Assembly (NCBI RefSeq): GCF_023015865.1
Contig: NZ_JALKBC010000001.1
Coordinates: 124,001-188,000 of the forward strand
Length of the DNA: 64,000 nucleotides
From: Arenibacter sp. F26102
Lineage (GTDB): Bacteria > Bacteroidota > Bacteroidia > Flavobacteriales > Flavobacteriaceae
Reading direction: 5' to 3'
Part shown: piece by piece, positions 55,527-63,973 of the stretch
Numbering within the stretch: the stretch's first letter is position 1
Layout of the letters: every line of letters begins with the position of its first letter
Translations under genes and position numbers: made by a program
Notes under the pieces: generated by a model
Told to the model about the DNA's origin: nothing
Databases searched by the model: none
Seen by the model: the letters and a program-made list of their open reading frames with translations, nothing else

Positions 55527-56001
55527 GAGTTTAGGTGCATTCTTGTTAGTGGTTTTTATGGTTTCTTGCGATCGGCAAATCGTAAAATCGGAATACAGTC
55601 CAACACAGAACGGAATCTGGAACAAGGATAGTGTGGTAGCATTTTCATTTAAGGAATTGGATACCCTTCAAGAGTACAATTTGTTCATCAACGTCAGGAA
55701 TGATGGAACATACCCATATAGCAACCTCTTTTTAATTGCGGAATTACAGTTTCCAAACGGGGATATGCTGCGCGATACTCTGGAATATGAAATGGCCAAA
55801 CCGGACGGAGAATGGTTGGGAACGGGTTATGGTAGTTTAAAGGAAAATAAATTATGGTATAAGGAAAACGTCGTTTTCCCGACTTTAGGCGTATATAAAT
55901 TAGAAATTTCCCATGCCATGCGTAAAAATGGCCAAGTAGATGGAATTGTCGAATTGGAAGGTATCACCGATGTGGGATATCTAATCGAAAAAAGTAATTA
56001 G
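55519..56001 (+). CDS. gldH: Gliding motility lipoprotein GldH
   Basis: A lipoprotein required for gliding and probably for T9SS assembly. The 160-residue product begins MLKSLGAFLLVVFMVSC with the lipobox Cys at 17; the ATG at 55519 is chosen for this reason, since codons upstream lie within ricT. The remainder shows the GldH pattern YNLFINVRNDGTYPYSNLFL and GEWLGTGYGSLKENKLWYK. It overlaps ricT by 8 bp and is followed 7 bp later by the PBP gene, so the three are one operon. Confidence 0.92.
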   Translation: MLKSLGAFLLVVFMVSCDRQIVKSEYSPTQNGIWNKDSVVAFSFKELDTLQEYNLFINVRNDGTYPYSNLFLIAELQFPNGDMLRDTLEYEMAKPDGEWLGTGYGSLKENKLWYKENVVFPTLGVYKLEISHAMRKNGQVDGIVELEGITDVGYLIEKSN

Positions 56002-56008
56002 TAGGCTT

Positions 56009-58351
56009 ATGGCAACAGCTACCAAGAAGAAGAAAAAAAGCAACAACAATTTTTTTAAATTCATAAAGTGGTTTTGGCTACTCTTTTTTATAGGTGCCCT
56101 ATCCGTAGTTTTGATTTTCCTTTTGGCTTCTTGGGGAGCCTTCGGAGCCATGCCGGAATATGAGCGTTTAGAAAATCCACAGACCAATTTGGCCAGTGAA
56201 ATTATTTCTTCAGACGGTGAGACCCTTGGTAAGTTTTATCTCGACGATAATAGAACTGATGTAGCTTATGAAGAATTGCCCAAAACTTTGGTGCAGGCTT
56301 TGGTAGCTACTGAAGATGCACGGTATTATGAGCATTCTGGAATAGACGCCCGAGGCACTTTAAGGGCTTTTGTCTATTTGGGCAAAAAAGGAGGGGCCAG
56401 TACCATATCCCAACAATTGGCAAGGCAATTGTTTGTTGGGGTGCGTTCCAAAAACATTTTTGAAACTATAACCCAAAAAATAAAAGAGTGGGTGCTTGCC
56501 ATAAGGTTGGAACGTAGCTATACTAAGGAAGAAATCGTTAAAATGTATCTTAATATTTACGATTTTAACTACAATGCCGATGGAATAAGATCGGCCTCCC
56601 GTATTTATTTTGGCAAAGAGCCCAAAAATCTAAAAATAGAGGAATCAGCTGTTTTGGTGGGCATGTTAAAAAATTCCTCCTACTATAATCCCATGCGAAG
56701 GGAAAAATTAGTATTGGACCGCAGAAATACAGTTTTGTCCCAGATGGAGAAGTACCATTTTATAACTGAAAAACAAAAGGATTCGCTTCAGGCCCTAAAA
56801 ATGGATATTAATTTTAGTCCTGAATCGCACAGAGAAGGCTTGGCTACCTATTTTAGGATGTACCTTCAAGGGTTTATGAACAGATGGATTAAGGATAATC
56901 CCAAGCCGGCCTTGAAAGGGGAAAGTGATAAATGGAATATTTATTTGGACGGCTTGCGTATTTACACCACCATAGATTCGCGAATGCAAAAAAATGCGGA
57001 GGATGCCGTAGCCGAACATATGAAAAGATTGCAAGCCGAGTTTTTTCATCAAAACACCCCTGACCGGAATAAAACGGCTCCCTTTATTGAGCAGGTTCCC
57101 GGAGAGATAGATGGGATTATGGAGAGGGCCATAAAATCCTCACATAGATGGCACAACCTTAAGGATCAAGGAAAAAATGAAAAGGAAATTAGGGCTTCCT
57201 TTAACGAGCCGGTGGAGATGACAGTTTTTGATTGGAACAGCGAGACCAAGGAAAAGGATACGGTATTGACGCCGATGGATTCCATTAAATATTATAAATC
57301 TTTTCTTAAGACCGCTATGATGTCTATGGAACCACAATCAGGTCACGTTAAGGCCTGGGTTGGAGGTATAGACTATAAGCATTTTCAGTATGATAATGTT
57401 ATTCAAGGCGCAAGGCAGGTTGGGTCTACTTTTAAGCCATTTGTGTATGCTGCAGCCATAGATCAATTGCGTTTATCGCCCTGTGATATGCTTCCGGACA
57501 ATCAATATTGTATCGAGGCCAATAAACACGGAAATCCAGATCCATGGTGCCCAAAGAATTCCGATGGGAAATATTCGGGTGAAATGCTTACACTTAAGAA
57601 TGCCTTGGCAAATTCTGTTAATACCGTTACCGCCCAATTAATAGATCGGGTAGGTCCCAAAGCGGTAGTTTCCATTGCCAAAAATTTAGGAATTACAGGA
57701 GAAATTCCGGAGGTGCCTTCCATAGCCTTGGGGACAGCAGACCTTAATGTTTATGAGATGGTGGGAGCCTATGGTACCTTTGCCAACCAAGGGGTTTATG
57801 TTAAGCCGGTTATGGTCACCAGGATCGAGGACAAAAATGGCACGGTACTCTATGAGTATGTACCGGAGACAAAAGATGTTCTTAGTAAGGATGTGTCCTA
57901 TGCTATGGTCAATCTTATGTCTGGGGTAACCCAAGGAGGATCTGGGACAAGATTAAGAACCACCGGAGCAGAGAAATATAGACCGGAGTATAAGGAGATC
58001 ATAACAGGTTATCCTTATGAATTTAAAAATCAGATTGCTGGGAAAACAGGGACTACACAGAACCAAAGTGATGGTTGGTTTATGGGGATGGTTCCTAATT
58101 TGGTAACCGGAGTGTGGGTAGGAGGAGATGACAAAGCAGTTCATTTTAAGACTATAACTTATGGACAAGGTGCTTCCATGGCCCTTCCAATTTGGGGATT
58201 GTATATGAAAAAGAACTATGCTAACAAGGAATTGGGAGTTTCGGATGGAGAATTTGAAAAGCCTGAGAATTTGTCCATAAACGTGGATTGTTCCAAGGAA
58301 TCCATGGAGGAGGATAATAAAATAGATATAGAAGACGATTTGGATTTTTAG
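56009..58351 (+). CDS. Class A penicillin-binding protein (PBP1A-type)
   Basis: Bifunctional wall synthase: glycosyltransferase plus transpeptidase. The 780-residue protein has a Lys-rich cytoplasmic start, a membrane span at about 19-42, the GT51 domain with ATEDARYYEHSGID (about 98-111) and GGASTISQQLARQLF, and a transpeptidase domain with the nucleophile Ser473 in STFK, an SVN triad (ANSVNTVTAQ) and KTGTT at Lys679. The acidic C-terminal tail is typical of flavobacteria. Follows gldH by 7 bp, and a terminator lies 20 bases after its stop. Confidence 0.95.
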   Translation: MATATKKKKKSNNNFFKFIKWFWLLFFIGALSVVLIFLLASWGAFGAMPEYERLENPQTNLASEIISSDGETLGKFYLDDNRTDVAYEELPKTLVQALVATEDARYYEHSGIDARGTLRAFVYLGKKGGASTISQQLARQLFVGVRSKNIFETITQKIKEWVLAIRLERSYTKEEIVKMYLNIYDFNYNADGIRSASRIYFGKEPKNLKIEESAVLVGMLKNSSYYNPMRREKLVLDRRNTVLSQMEKYHFITEKQKDSLQALKMDINFSPESHREGLATYFRMYLQGFMNRWIKDNPKPALKGESDKWNIYLDGLRIYTTIDSRMQKNAEDAVAEHMKRLQAEFFHQNTPDRNKTAPFIEQVPGEIDGIMERAIKSSHRWHNLKDQGKNEKEIRASFNEPVEMTVFDWNSETKEKDTVLTPMDSIKYYKSFLKTAMMSMEPQSGHVKAWVGGIDYKHFQYDNVIQGARQVGSTFKPFVYAAAIDQLRLSPCDMLPDNQYCIEANKHGNPDPWCPKNSDGKYSGEMLTLKNALANSVNTVTAQLIDRVGPKAVVSIAKNLGITGEIPEVPSIALGTADLNVYEMVGAYGTFANQGVYVKPVMVTRIEDKNGTVLYEYVPETKDVLSKDVSYAMVNLMSGVTQGGSGTRLRTTGAEKYRPEYKEIITGYPYEFKNQIAGKTGTTQNQSDGWFMGMVPNLVTGVWVGGDDKAVHFKTITYGQGASMALPIWGLYMKKNYANKELGVSDGEFEKPENLSINVDCSKESMEEDNKIDIEDDLDF

Positions 58352-58372
58352 TACACCAAAAATCATACCCAT

Positions 58373-58412
58373 AAATGCCCTTGCTTTTAATCAAAAGTTA
58401 AGGGCATTTTTC
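58373..58412 (+). terminator. Intrinsic terminator after the PBP gene
   Basis: AAATGCCCTT (58373-58382) and AAGGGCATTT (58400-58409) pair perfectly, followed by TT. Confidence 0.85.
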
Positions 58413-58470
58413 GTTAAAAACCCGTATTTTAGAGAGACCAAGGAAATAAGTTAAATTAAGTCGGTTTTAT

Positions 58471-59172
58471 ATGATACGAAAAACAGTTGCCAACGTGGAG
58501 GAGGCCTTACAGGGCGTAAAGGACGGTATGACTTTTATGCTTGGAGGATTTGGATTATGTGGTATCCCGGAAAATGCAATTACGCACTTGGTGAAGATGG
58601 GAGTCAAGGATTTGACCTGCATTTCCAATAACGCCGGTGTGGACGATTTTGGTCTTGGCTTATTGTTGCATAAAAGACAAATCAATAAAATGATTTCTTC
58701 TTATGTGGGGGAAAATGATGAGTTTGAGAGACAAATGTTAAGTGGGGAATTGGAGGTTGAACTTACCCCTCAAGGAACTTTAGCGGAGAAATGTAGGGCG
58801 GCACAGGCCGGTTTCCCCGCCTTTTACACTCCTGCCGGTTATGGAACCGAAGTTGCGGAAGGAAAAGAGACAAGGGAGTTTAATGGAAAAATGTATGTAC
58901 TGGAAGAAGCTTTTAAGGCCGATTTTTCCTTTGTCAAGGCTTGGAAGGGCGATGAGGCAGGGAATTTAATATTTAAGGGAACCGCCCGAAACTTTAATCC
59001 GGCCATGTGTGGTGCTGCCATGATTACGGTTGCTGAGGTAGAGGAACTGGTACCTGCAGGACAGTTAGATCCCAACCAGATCCATGTCCCGGGAATTTTT
59101 GTGCAGCGTATCTTCCAAGGTAAAAATTACGAGAAAAGAATTGAGCAGTTGACGGTACGTAAAGGCAATTAG
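58471..59172 (+). CDS. scoA: 3-oxoacid/acetate CoA-transferase subunit A
   Basis: Alpha subunit of a two-subunit family I CoA transferase that moves CoA between acids such as succinate or acetate and acetoacetate. The 233-residue protein has [13 protein letters not shown] (the glycine-rich CoA loop), [11 protein letters not shown] and [28 protein letters not shown]. The subunit B gene should follow at once but is 622 bp away, across the four-helix-bundle gene. Substrate specificity cannot be read from the sequence. Confidence 0.93.
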   Translation: MIRKTVANVEEALQGVKDGMTFMLGGFGLCGIPENAITHLVKMGVKDLTCISNNAGVDDFGLGLLLHKRQINKMISSYVGENDEFERQMLSGELEVELTPQGTLAEKCRAAQAGFPAFYTPAGYGTEVAEGKETREFNGKMYVLEEAFKADFSFVKAWKGDEAGNLIFKGTARNFNPAMCGAAMITVAEVEELVPAGQLDPNQIHVPGIFVQRIFQGKNYEKRIEQLTVRKGN

Positions 59173-59336
59173 TCAATCGGTTAATTTGAAAATGTAACAA
59201 TTGGGGTTTATTTTTAATGGGCGCTGACTGATAAATCATGGGAAACGAAGTTTTAATGAATTGCCCTTTTCTGTTTTTATTATTTAAGTGCGATGTTGTT
59301 TACTAGCAAATGGGCCACTTTAACTTCTAGAACGAT

Positions 59337-59693
59337 ATGATTAATAAGGAAAATGCTGTTGTTCAAAAATCAGTCGAATTTGCCATTAGAATTGTTGAGT
59401 ATTGTGAAGTTTTGGAAGAGAAAATAAAGTATGTCATTGCTACACAGTTGTTAAAAGCGGGAACGAGTATTGGTGCTAATATTCATGAAGCTCAAAACGC
59501 AGAAAGTAGGGCCGACTTCATTCACAAAATGAAAATTGCTGTCAAGGAACTTGAGGAAACCAAATATTGGCTGGTTTTATGCGAAAGGGCAGAATCCTAT
59601 CCTTTCGACATGCTTTTGAAAGAAAACATTGAGGAATTGGGGTTGATAATGTATAAAATTATTAGTACGAGTAAGAAGAATGCAAAGTTATAA
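59337..59693 (+). CDS. Four-helix-bundle protein of the S23/IVP family
   Basis: A 118-residue helical protein with the family signature KSVEFAIRIVEYCEVLEE, QLLKAGTSIGANIHEAQNAESRADFIHKMKIAVKELEETKYWL and ENIEELGLIMYKIISTSKK. Relatives occur in 23S rRNA intervening sequences and as free-standing genes scattered in Bacteroidota; the function of the free-standing form is unknown. Here it lies between scoA and scoB, with AT-rich short repeats on its right side, which suggests it arrived as a small mobile unit after the operon existed. Confidence 0.9.
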   Translation: MINKENAVVQKSVEFAIRIVEYCEVLEEKIKYVIATQLLKAGTSIGANIHEAQNAESRADFIHKMKIAVKELEETKYWLVLCERAESYPFDMLLKENIEELGLIMYKIISTSKKNAKL

Positions 59694-59746
59694 TCTCTGA
59701 TTCTTAAATTGAATCTTTGGTTTATTGACCAATTATTTAATTAACA

Positions 59747-59784
59747 CATAGGTAAATTATTACATTGATACATTGGTAAATTAT
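59747..59784 (+). repeat. 24-bp-period direct repeat beside the four-helix-bundle gene
   Basis: CATAGGTAAATTAT (59747-59760) and CATTGGTAAATTAT (59771-59784) are separated by TACATTGATA. On the other side, AAAATGTAACAATT (59190s) contains the reverse complement of the TTACATT element. The pair may mark the ends of the inserted unit. Confidence 0.6.
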
Positions 59785-59794
59785 AACGTTAATT

Positions 59795-60448
59795 ATGTTG
59801 GATAAAAACGGAATAGCAAAGCGCATTGCAAAGGAAGTCAAAGACGGATATTACGTTAACCTTGGAATTGGAATACCAACCTTGGTGGCCAATTTTGTAA
59901 GGGACGATATAAGCGTGGAATTTCAGAGTGAAAATGGGGTGTTGGGAATGGGACCTTTTCCTTTTGAGGGGGAAGAGGATGCCGATATCATCAATGCGGG
60001 TAAGCAAACCATTACCACACTGCCGGGAGCCTCGTTTTTCGACTCTGTAACGAGCTTTGGGATGATTCGGGGTCAACATGTAGACCTGACCATTTTGGGT
60101 GCAATGGAGGTTTCGGAAAATGGGGATATTGCAAATTGGAAAATCCCGGGTAAAATGGTCAAGGGAATGGGGGGGGCCATGGATCTGGTGGCTTCTGCTG
60201 AGAATATCATTGTTGCCATGATGCATACCAATAGGCAGGGGGAGTCCAAGTTGTTAAAGAAATGCTCCTTGCCATTGACGGGAGTAGGATGTGTAAAAAA
60301 AATTGTGACCAATTTGGCAGTACTGGATGTAACTCCCGAAGGATTTAAATTGTTAGAAAAGGCTCCTGGTGTTAGCGTTGATGAGATAGTGAAGGCTACT
60401 GAAGGGAATTTAATTGTAGAAGGGGATATCCCAGAGATGGATGTTTAG
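59795..60448 (+). CDS. scoB: 3-oxoacid/acetate CoA-transferase subunit B
   Basis: Beta subunit carrying the active-site Glu that forms the glutamyl-CoA thioester: Glu46 in QSENGVLGMGPFP. The 217-residue protein also has VNLGIGIPTLVANF and the C-terminal GVGCVKKIVTNLAVLDVTPEG. Partner of scoA, from which it is separated by the inserted four-helix-bundle gene. No terminator lies directly after scoA, so read-through may still join the two. Confidence 0.94.
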   Translation: MLDKNGIAKRIAKEVKDGYYVNLGIGIPTLVANFVRDDISVEFQSENGVLGMGPFPFEGEEDADIINAGKQTITTLPGASFFDSVTSFGMIRGQHVDLTILGAMEVSENGDIANWKIPGKMVKGMGGAMDLVASAENIIVAMMHTNRQGESKLLKKCSLPLTGVGCVKKIVTNLAVLDVTPEGFKLLEKAPGVSVDEIVKATEGNLIVEGDIPEMDV

Positions 60449-60701
60449 CTGGAATATTCAATAATTTATGTCCGAATTTATTGAATTTTTATATTATCAC
60501 ACATTTAAATAAACAGTCTCTATTTAACATTTTGGAAAACGTATATATCGATTGAAATAACTATTTTTATGCGCAGACAACAATTACAGTATGTTTCACA
60601 ACAATTTTTTAAATGTTGTGTTAATCTGAATTATATTGCAATTAATAACAGAAGTTAAACCCCAAATTTAACAACTACTAAACCCTTAAACCTCTTTTAC
60701 T
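60449..60701. other. Gap between scoB and the small peptide gene, with a hairpin
   Basis: 253 bases; CACAACA (60597-60603) pairs with TGTTGTG (60614-60620). It probably contains the promoter or leader of the peptide gene at 60702. Confidence 0.5.
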
Positions 60702-60809
60702 ATGGAAGCCCAAATGAGCCATGCCCCCGCGCAGGAAGAAATTCAAGTTTATCGCAATGACTTTTTAAGAGGCATTGTACGGTTGACAAAAAAATTATTT
60801 ATGCTGTAA
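60702..60809 (+). CDS. Small 35-residue peptide gene
   Basis: ATG at 60702 reads MEAQMSHAPAQEEIQVYRN, then DFLRGIVRLTKKLFML and a TAA. The N-terminal half is polar and acidic, the C-terminal half basic and amphipathic. A strong terminator starts 18 bases after the stop and 250 bases of free leader precede it, so it has the layout of a real short mRNA. I do not recognise the family. It may also be a leader or dual-function RNA. Confidence 0.55.
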   Translation: MEAQMSHAPAQEEIQVYRNDFLRGIVRLTKKLFML

Positions 60810-60827
60810 GCATAAATCAAAATTTTT

Positions 60828-60869
60828 AAAGGGAGCAATACAACCAAGTATTGCTCCCTTTTTTTTTGG
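60828..60869 (+). terminator. Strong intrinsic terminator after the peptide gene
   Basis: AAAGGGAGCAATAC and GTATTGCTCCCTTT pair over 14 bp around a short loop, followed by a long T run. Confidence 0.9.
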
Positions 60870-60917
60870 TGTTTAACCGAGTTGAAAATTGTATTTTTAG
60901 GTAACAAAAACTTAGAA

Positions 60918-61451
60918 ATGAAACTACATTTGGAGCCTTGCTCCATTACCGATTTGCAGGTTTTGGCTAATCTAAGCAAGAGGACTTTTATAGAAGCTTT
61001 TGAAAAGGATAATAATCCCGAAGATTTTAAGGTATATCTTAATTCGGCATTTGGGGAGAAAGCGCTTATCAAGGAACTTCATGATAACAATTCAACTTTT
61101 TATTTTGTCTACAACAATACCATTTTAGTGGGGTATATTAAAATGAATGAAAATGAATCTCAATCGGATATTAAGGATAATAATTCCATGGAGTTGGAGC
61201 GTATTTATGTATTGCGCGAATTCCAAGGTCAGGGAATTGGAGCCTGGTTATTAACACAGGTAATTTCAATGGCAAGGGCCAAAAACAAATATTATGTGTG
61301 GCTTGGGGTTTGGGAATTTAACACTAAAGCTATAAAGTTTTATGAAAGATTGGGCTTCCAAAAGTTTGGAAGCCATCCGTATTACATCGGCAATGACAAG
61401 CAGACGGATTGGTTAATGAGATTGGATCTACAAGAGGGAGTGTCCATATAA
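60918..61451 (+). CDS. GNAT-family N-acetyltransferase
   Basis: Transfers an acetyl group from acetyl-CoA to an amine. The 177-residue protein has FYFVYNNTILVGYIKMNE and the acetyl-CoA loop LREFQGQGIGAWLL (Q/RxxGxG/A), then FYERLGFQKFG. The ATG at 60918 (MKLHLEPCSITDLQVL) is chosen over an upstream TTG because it fits the domain start. The acceptor is unknown. Confidence 0.88.
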   Translation: MKLHLEPCSITDLQVLANLSKRTFIEAFEKDNNPEDFKVYLNSAFGEKALIKELHDNNSTFYFVYNNTILVGYIKMNENESQSDIKDNNSMELERIYVLREFQGQGIGAWLLTQVISMARAKNKYYVWLGVWEFNTKAIKFYERLGFQKFGSHPYYIGNDKQTDWLMRLDLQEGVSI

Positions 61452-61461
61452 GCCTTATATA

Positions 61462-62619
61462 TTACAGCTTGCGGAGAATTGAGGTGGCTTTTTCCAAGGT
61501 ATCGTTGGTCTTGGCGAAACAGAATCGCACAAGGTGTTTGTCCATTCCCGTGGTATTAAACCCTGAAATGGGAATACTGGCTATTTGGTATTCCTTGACC
61601 AAACGTTCTGCAAAGACCTTATCCGGTTCAAGGGTAATGTTACTAAAATCCACCAATTGAAAGTAGGTGCCCTGGCAGGGGTGTATTTTAAATCTTGAAT
61701 TGCTTAATCCGGAAAGAAAAAGGTCGCGCTTATCCTCATAAAATCTGTTGAGACTGAGATAGTGTTCAGGTTCCTTTAAATAGGTGGCCAAAGCTTTTTG
61801 AACGGCATGGTCAGCACTAAATACGTTAAACTGATGGGTTTTGCGAAATTCGTGCATTAATTCGGCCGGGCCTGCGCAGTATCCCATTTTCCAACCAGTA
61901 ATATGAAATGTTTTTCCAAAGGAACCACATACAAAGGTGCGGGAGGCAAGGTCGTCAAATTTTGAAGCGCTTTCATGCTCAAGGCCATCAAAGACAATAT
62001 GCTCGTATACTTCATCACTAATGACAATTATATCAGTTTTTTCAAGACTTTGCTGTAATTGAAGCATATCTTCTTTGGAGAATATGGTGCCACTAGGATT
62101 GTGAGGAGTATTAATTATTACCATTTTGGTTTTGGAGGTAATCTTGGAACGAAATGCCTCCCAATCTATCTTAAAATCGCTATTGTTGAGTTGAACAAAT
62201 ACTGGGATACCCCCATTCACCTCTATGGCGGGCTCATAACAGTCGTATGCCGGCTTAATGACTATTACCTCATCACCATGGCCTATAAATGCCGTAATGA
62301 TGGTAAAAATAGCCTGAGTAGCACCAATTGTTATTGTTATTTCATTATCTGGATTATAATGCCTACCATATAATTGCTCAATCTTCTTTGAAATCTCTTC
62401 CCGAAGTTCCAAAACACCTGCCATAGGGGCATATTGATTGTATCCCTGTTTCATGGCATTCGTCACCAAATTGATCAAGTTTATGTCAGGTTCAAAATTG
62501 GGAAAGCCTTGGGAGAGATTTATGGCGTTGTGTTTTTGTGCCAATTGTCCCATGGTCGTAAAGATCGTGGTCTTTACGTTCGGAAGCTTGGAGGATATTT
62601 TGTGTTTATAATTGGCCAT
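61462..62619 (-). CDS. Methionine aminotransferase-like PLP enzyme (YbdL/KAT family)
   Basis: A class I/II PLP-dependent aminotransferase. The 385-residue protein has INLSQGFPNFEP, NPHNPSGTIF, SDEVYEHIVFDG and the Schiff-base Lys in SFGKTFHITGWKMGY, followed by the phosphate-binding Arg in VRFCFAK. The match is to YbdL/kynurenine aminotransferase types, used with methionine or aromatic acids. It follows the Vsr gene by 30 bp on the same strand. Confidence 0.9.
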   Translation of the reverse strand: MANYKHKISSKLPNVKTTIFTTMGQLAQKHNAINLSQGFPNFEPDINLINLVTNAMKQGYNQYAPMAGVLELREEISKKIEQLYGRHYNPDNEITITIGATQAIFTIITAFIGHGDEVIVIKPAYDCYEPAIEVNGGIPVFVQLNNSDFKIDWEAFRSKITSKTKMVIINTPHNPSGTIFSKEDMLQLQQSLEKTDIIVISDEVYEHIVFDGLEHESASKFDDLASRTFVCGSFGKTFHITGWKMGYCAGPAELMHEFRKTHQFNVFSADHAVQKALATYLKEPEHYLSLNRFYEDKRDLFLSGLSNSRFKIHPCQGTYFQLVDFSNITLEPDKVFAERLVKEYQIASIPISGFNTTGMDKHLVRFCFAKTNDTLEKATSILRKL

Positions 62620-62649
62620 TTGGGAGTAGTTATAAGTGCTGCATTTAGA

Positions 62650-63123
62650 TTAGGATTGCTGAGATTGTAAATGGGTAATTACTTGATCTAGGCATTCATC
62701 CAATTCTTTTTTAATTTCACGCTCCCAAAATCGGAATACGGTATAGCCCAAATGTTGGAGTTCTAGGTTTACTTCTTTATCCCGTTGAATATTACGCTCA
62801 ATTTTTGGGATCCAGAATTCTTTATTGGTTTTAATTTTATGTTTCCGCTCTTCCCAATTATACCCGTGCCAATATTCGCCATCAATGAAGATTGCGGTTT
62901 TATATTTATTTAGGACGATATCTGGTTTGCCTATCAATTTCCTATAATCTATTCTATATCTATATCCTGCCGCCCATAGTGCTTTTCTAAATTTTATTTC
63001 GGGAATGGTGTTTTTGCCTCTGATCTTTCCCATAATCTTAGAACGTTCAGGGGTGGTATAAAAACCGGACTCTTCATTGAAACGCGGGACTATTATCCGC
63101 TCTTCCTTATATTCCTTGTTCAT
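62650..63123 (-). CDS. vsr: Orphan Vsr-like (very short patch repair) endonuclease
   Basis: Vsr nicks 5' of T in T:G mismatches formed by deamination of 5-methylcytosine and usually travels with a cytosine methyltransferase. The 157-residue protein has TPERSKIMGKIRGKNTIPE, ALWAAGYRYRI and GKPDIVLNKYKTAIFIDGEYWHG. The catalytic Asp is Asp68 and the active-site His86 is kept, but the usual His-Gly-Cys start of the zinc motif reads Asp81-Gly82-Glu83. No methyltransferase is in the window. It may therefore have a changed target. Confidence 0.88.
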   Translation of the reverse strand: MNKEYKEERIIVPRFNEESGFYTTPERSKIMGKIRGKNTIPEIKFRKALWAAGYRYRIDYRKLIGKPDIVLNKYKTAIFIDGEYWHGYNWEERKHKIKTNKEFWIPKIERNIQRDKEVNLELQHLGYTVFRFWEREIKKELDECLDQVITHLQSQQS

Positions 63124-63159
63124 ATTTAAAGATACTGGAATTTTGGGATCTGGGTAAAC

Positions 63160-63192
63160 AAAAACCCCATTCCTAAAAGAGAATGGGGTCTA
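63160..63192 (-). terminator. Intrinsic terminator after sdhB
   Basis: ACCCCATTC (63164-63172) and GAATGGGGT (63181-63189) pair perfectly; on the minus strand the stem is followed by TTTTGTTT. It separates sdhB from vsr. Confidence 0.85.
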
Positions 63193-63226
63193 ATTTTGTG
63201 AACCACAAATTATATTTTGATCGGGA

Positions 63227-63973
63227 CTATCCTTTCATGCTGGCTTTTAAGAACTCACGATTCATACGGGCAATGTTTTCCAAGGAAATTCCTTTAGGAC
63301 ATTCTACTTCACAAGCCCCCGTATTGGTACAGTTTCCAAATCCTTCCAAATCCATTTGCGCAACCATATTTTTAACACGATCCGTAGCTTCTACCTGTCC
63401 TTGTGGCAATAAAGCGTATTGGGATACCTTAGCCCCAACAAACAACATAGCGGAGGAGTTTTTACAACTAGCTACGCATGCACCACAACCAATACAAGTA
63501 GCAGCATCCATGGCCGTATCGGCTGCATGCTTATCTATGGGAATGGCATTTGCATCCTGGGTATTTCCGGAGGTGTTGACGGAAATAAAACCACCGGCCT
63601 GTTGAATACGTTCAAAAGAACTGCGATCTATTACCAAATCTTTGATGACAGGAAACGCCTTGGCCCTAAACGGCTCAATAGTAATGGTGTCACCATCCTT
63701 GAACATGCGCATATGCAGCTGACAGGTAGTAACCCCTCTATCCGGACCATGGGCTTCCCCATTGATGTACATAGAGCACATACCACAAATACCTTCGCGA
63801 CAGTCATGGTCAAAAGCAACAGGTTCTTCGCCTTTGTTGGTGAGCTGTTCGTTTAAAACATCCATCATTTCAAGGAAGGACATGTGTTCTGAAATCTCAG
63901 TCACCTTATATTGGACCATTTTACCTTTGTCCTGTGGTCCTTTCTGTCTCCAAATTTTTAATGTAAGATTCAT
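63227..63973 (-). CDS. sdhB: Succinate dehydrogenase/fumarate reductase iron-sulfur subunit
   Basis: Passes electrons between the flavin subunit and quinone. The 248-residue protein has the plant-type [2Fe-2S] site Cys58, 63, 66 and 84 ([12 protein letters not shown]), then the [4Fe-4S] and [3Fe-4S] sites from Cys160, 163, 166 and 170 ([11 protein letters not shown]) and Cys215, 221 and 225 ([14 protein letters not shown]). This is the long flavobacterial type with the NTGACE variant. The sdhA gene should lie immediately to the right of the window. Confidence 0.95.
   Translation of the reverse strand: MNLTLKIWRQKGPQDKGKMVQYKVTEISEHMSFLEMMDVLNEQLTNKGEEPVAFDHDCREGICGMCSMYINGEAHGPDRGVTTCQLHMRMFKDGDTITIEPFRAKAFPVIKDLVIDRSSFERIQQAGGFISVNTSGNTQDANAIPIDKHAADTAMDAATCIGCGACVASCKNSSAMLFVGAKVSQYALLPQGQVEATDRVKNMVAQMDLEGFGNCTNTGACEVECPKGISLENIARMNREFLKASMKG

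Noticed and set aside
60569..60658. 30-codon frame starting MRRQQLQYVSQQFF upstream of the 35-residue peptide
   Set aside because: It runs through the CACAACA hairpin, has biased AT-driven composition and no supporting context; kept as non-coding.
62650..63123. A restriction-modification or defence island around the Vsr gene
   Set aside because: Neighbours are an aminotransferase and sdhB; no methyltransferase, restriction enzyme, helicase or integrase is present.
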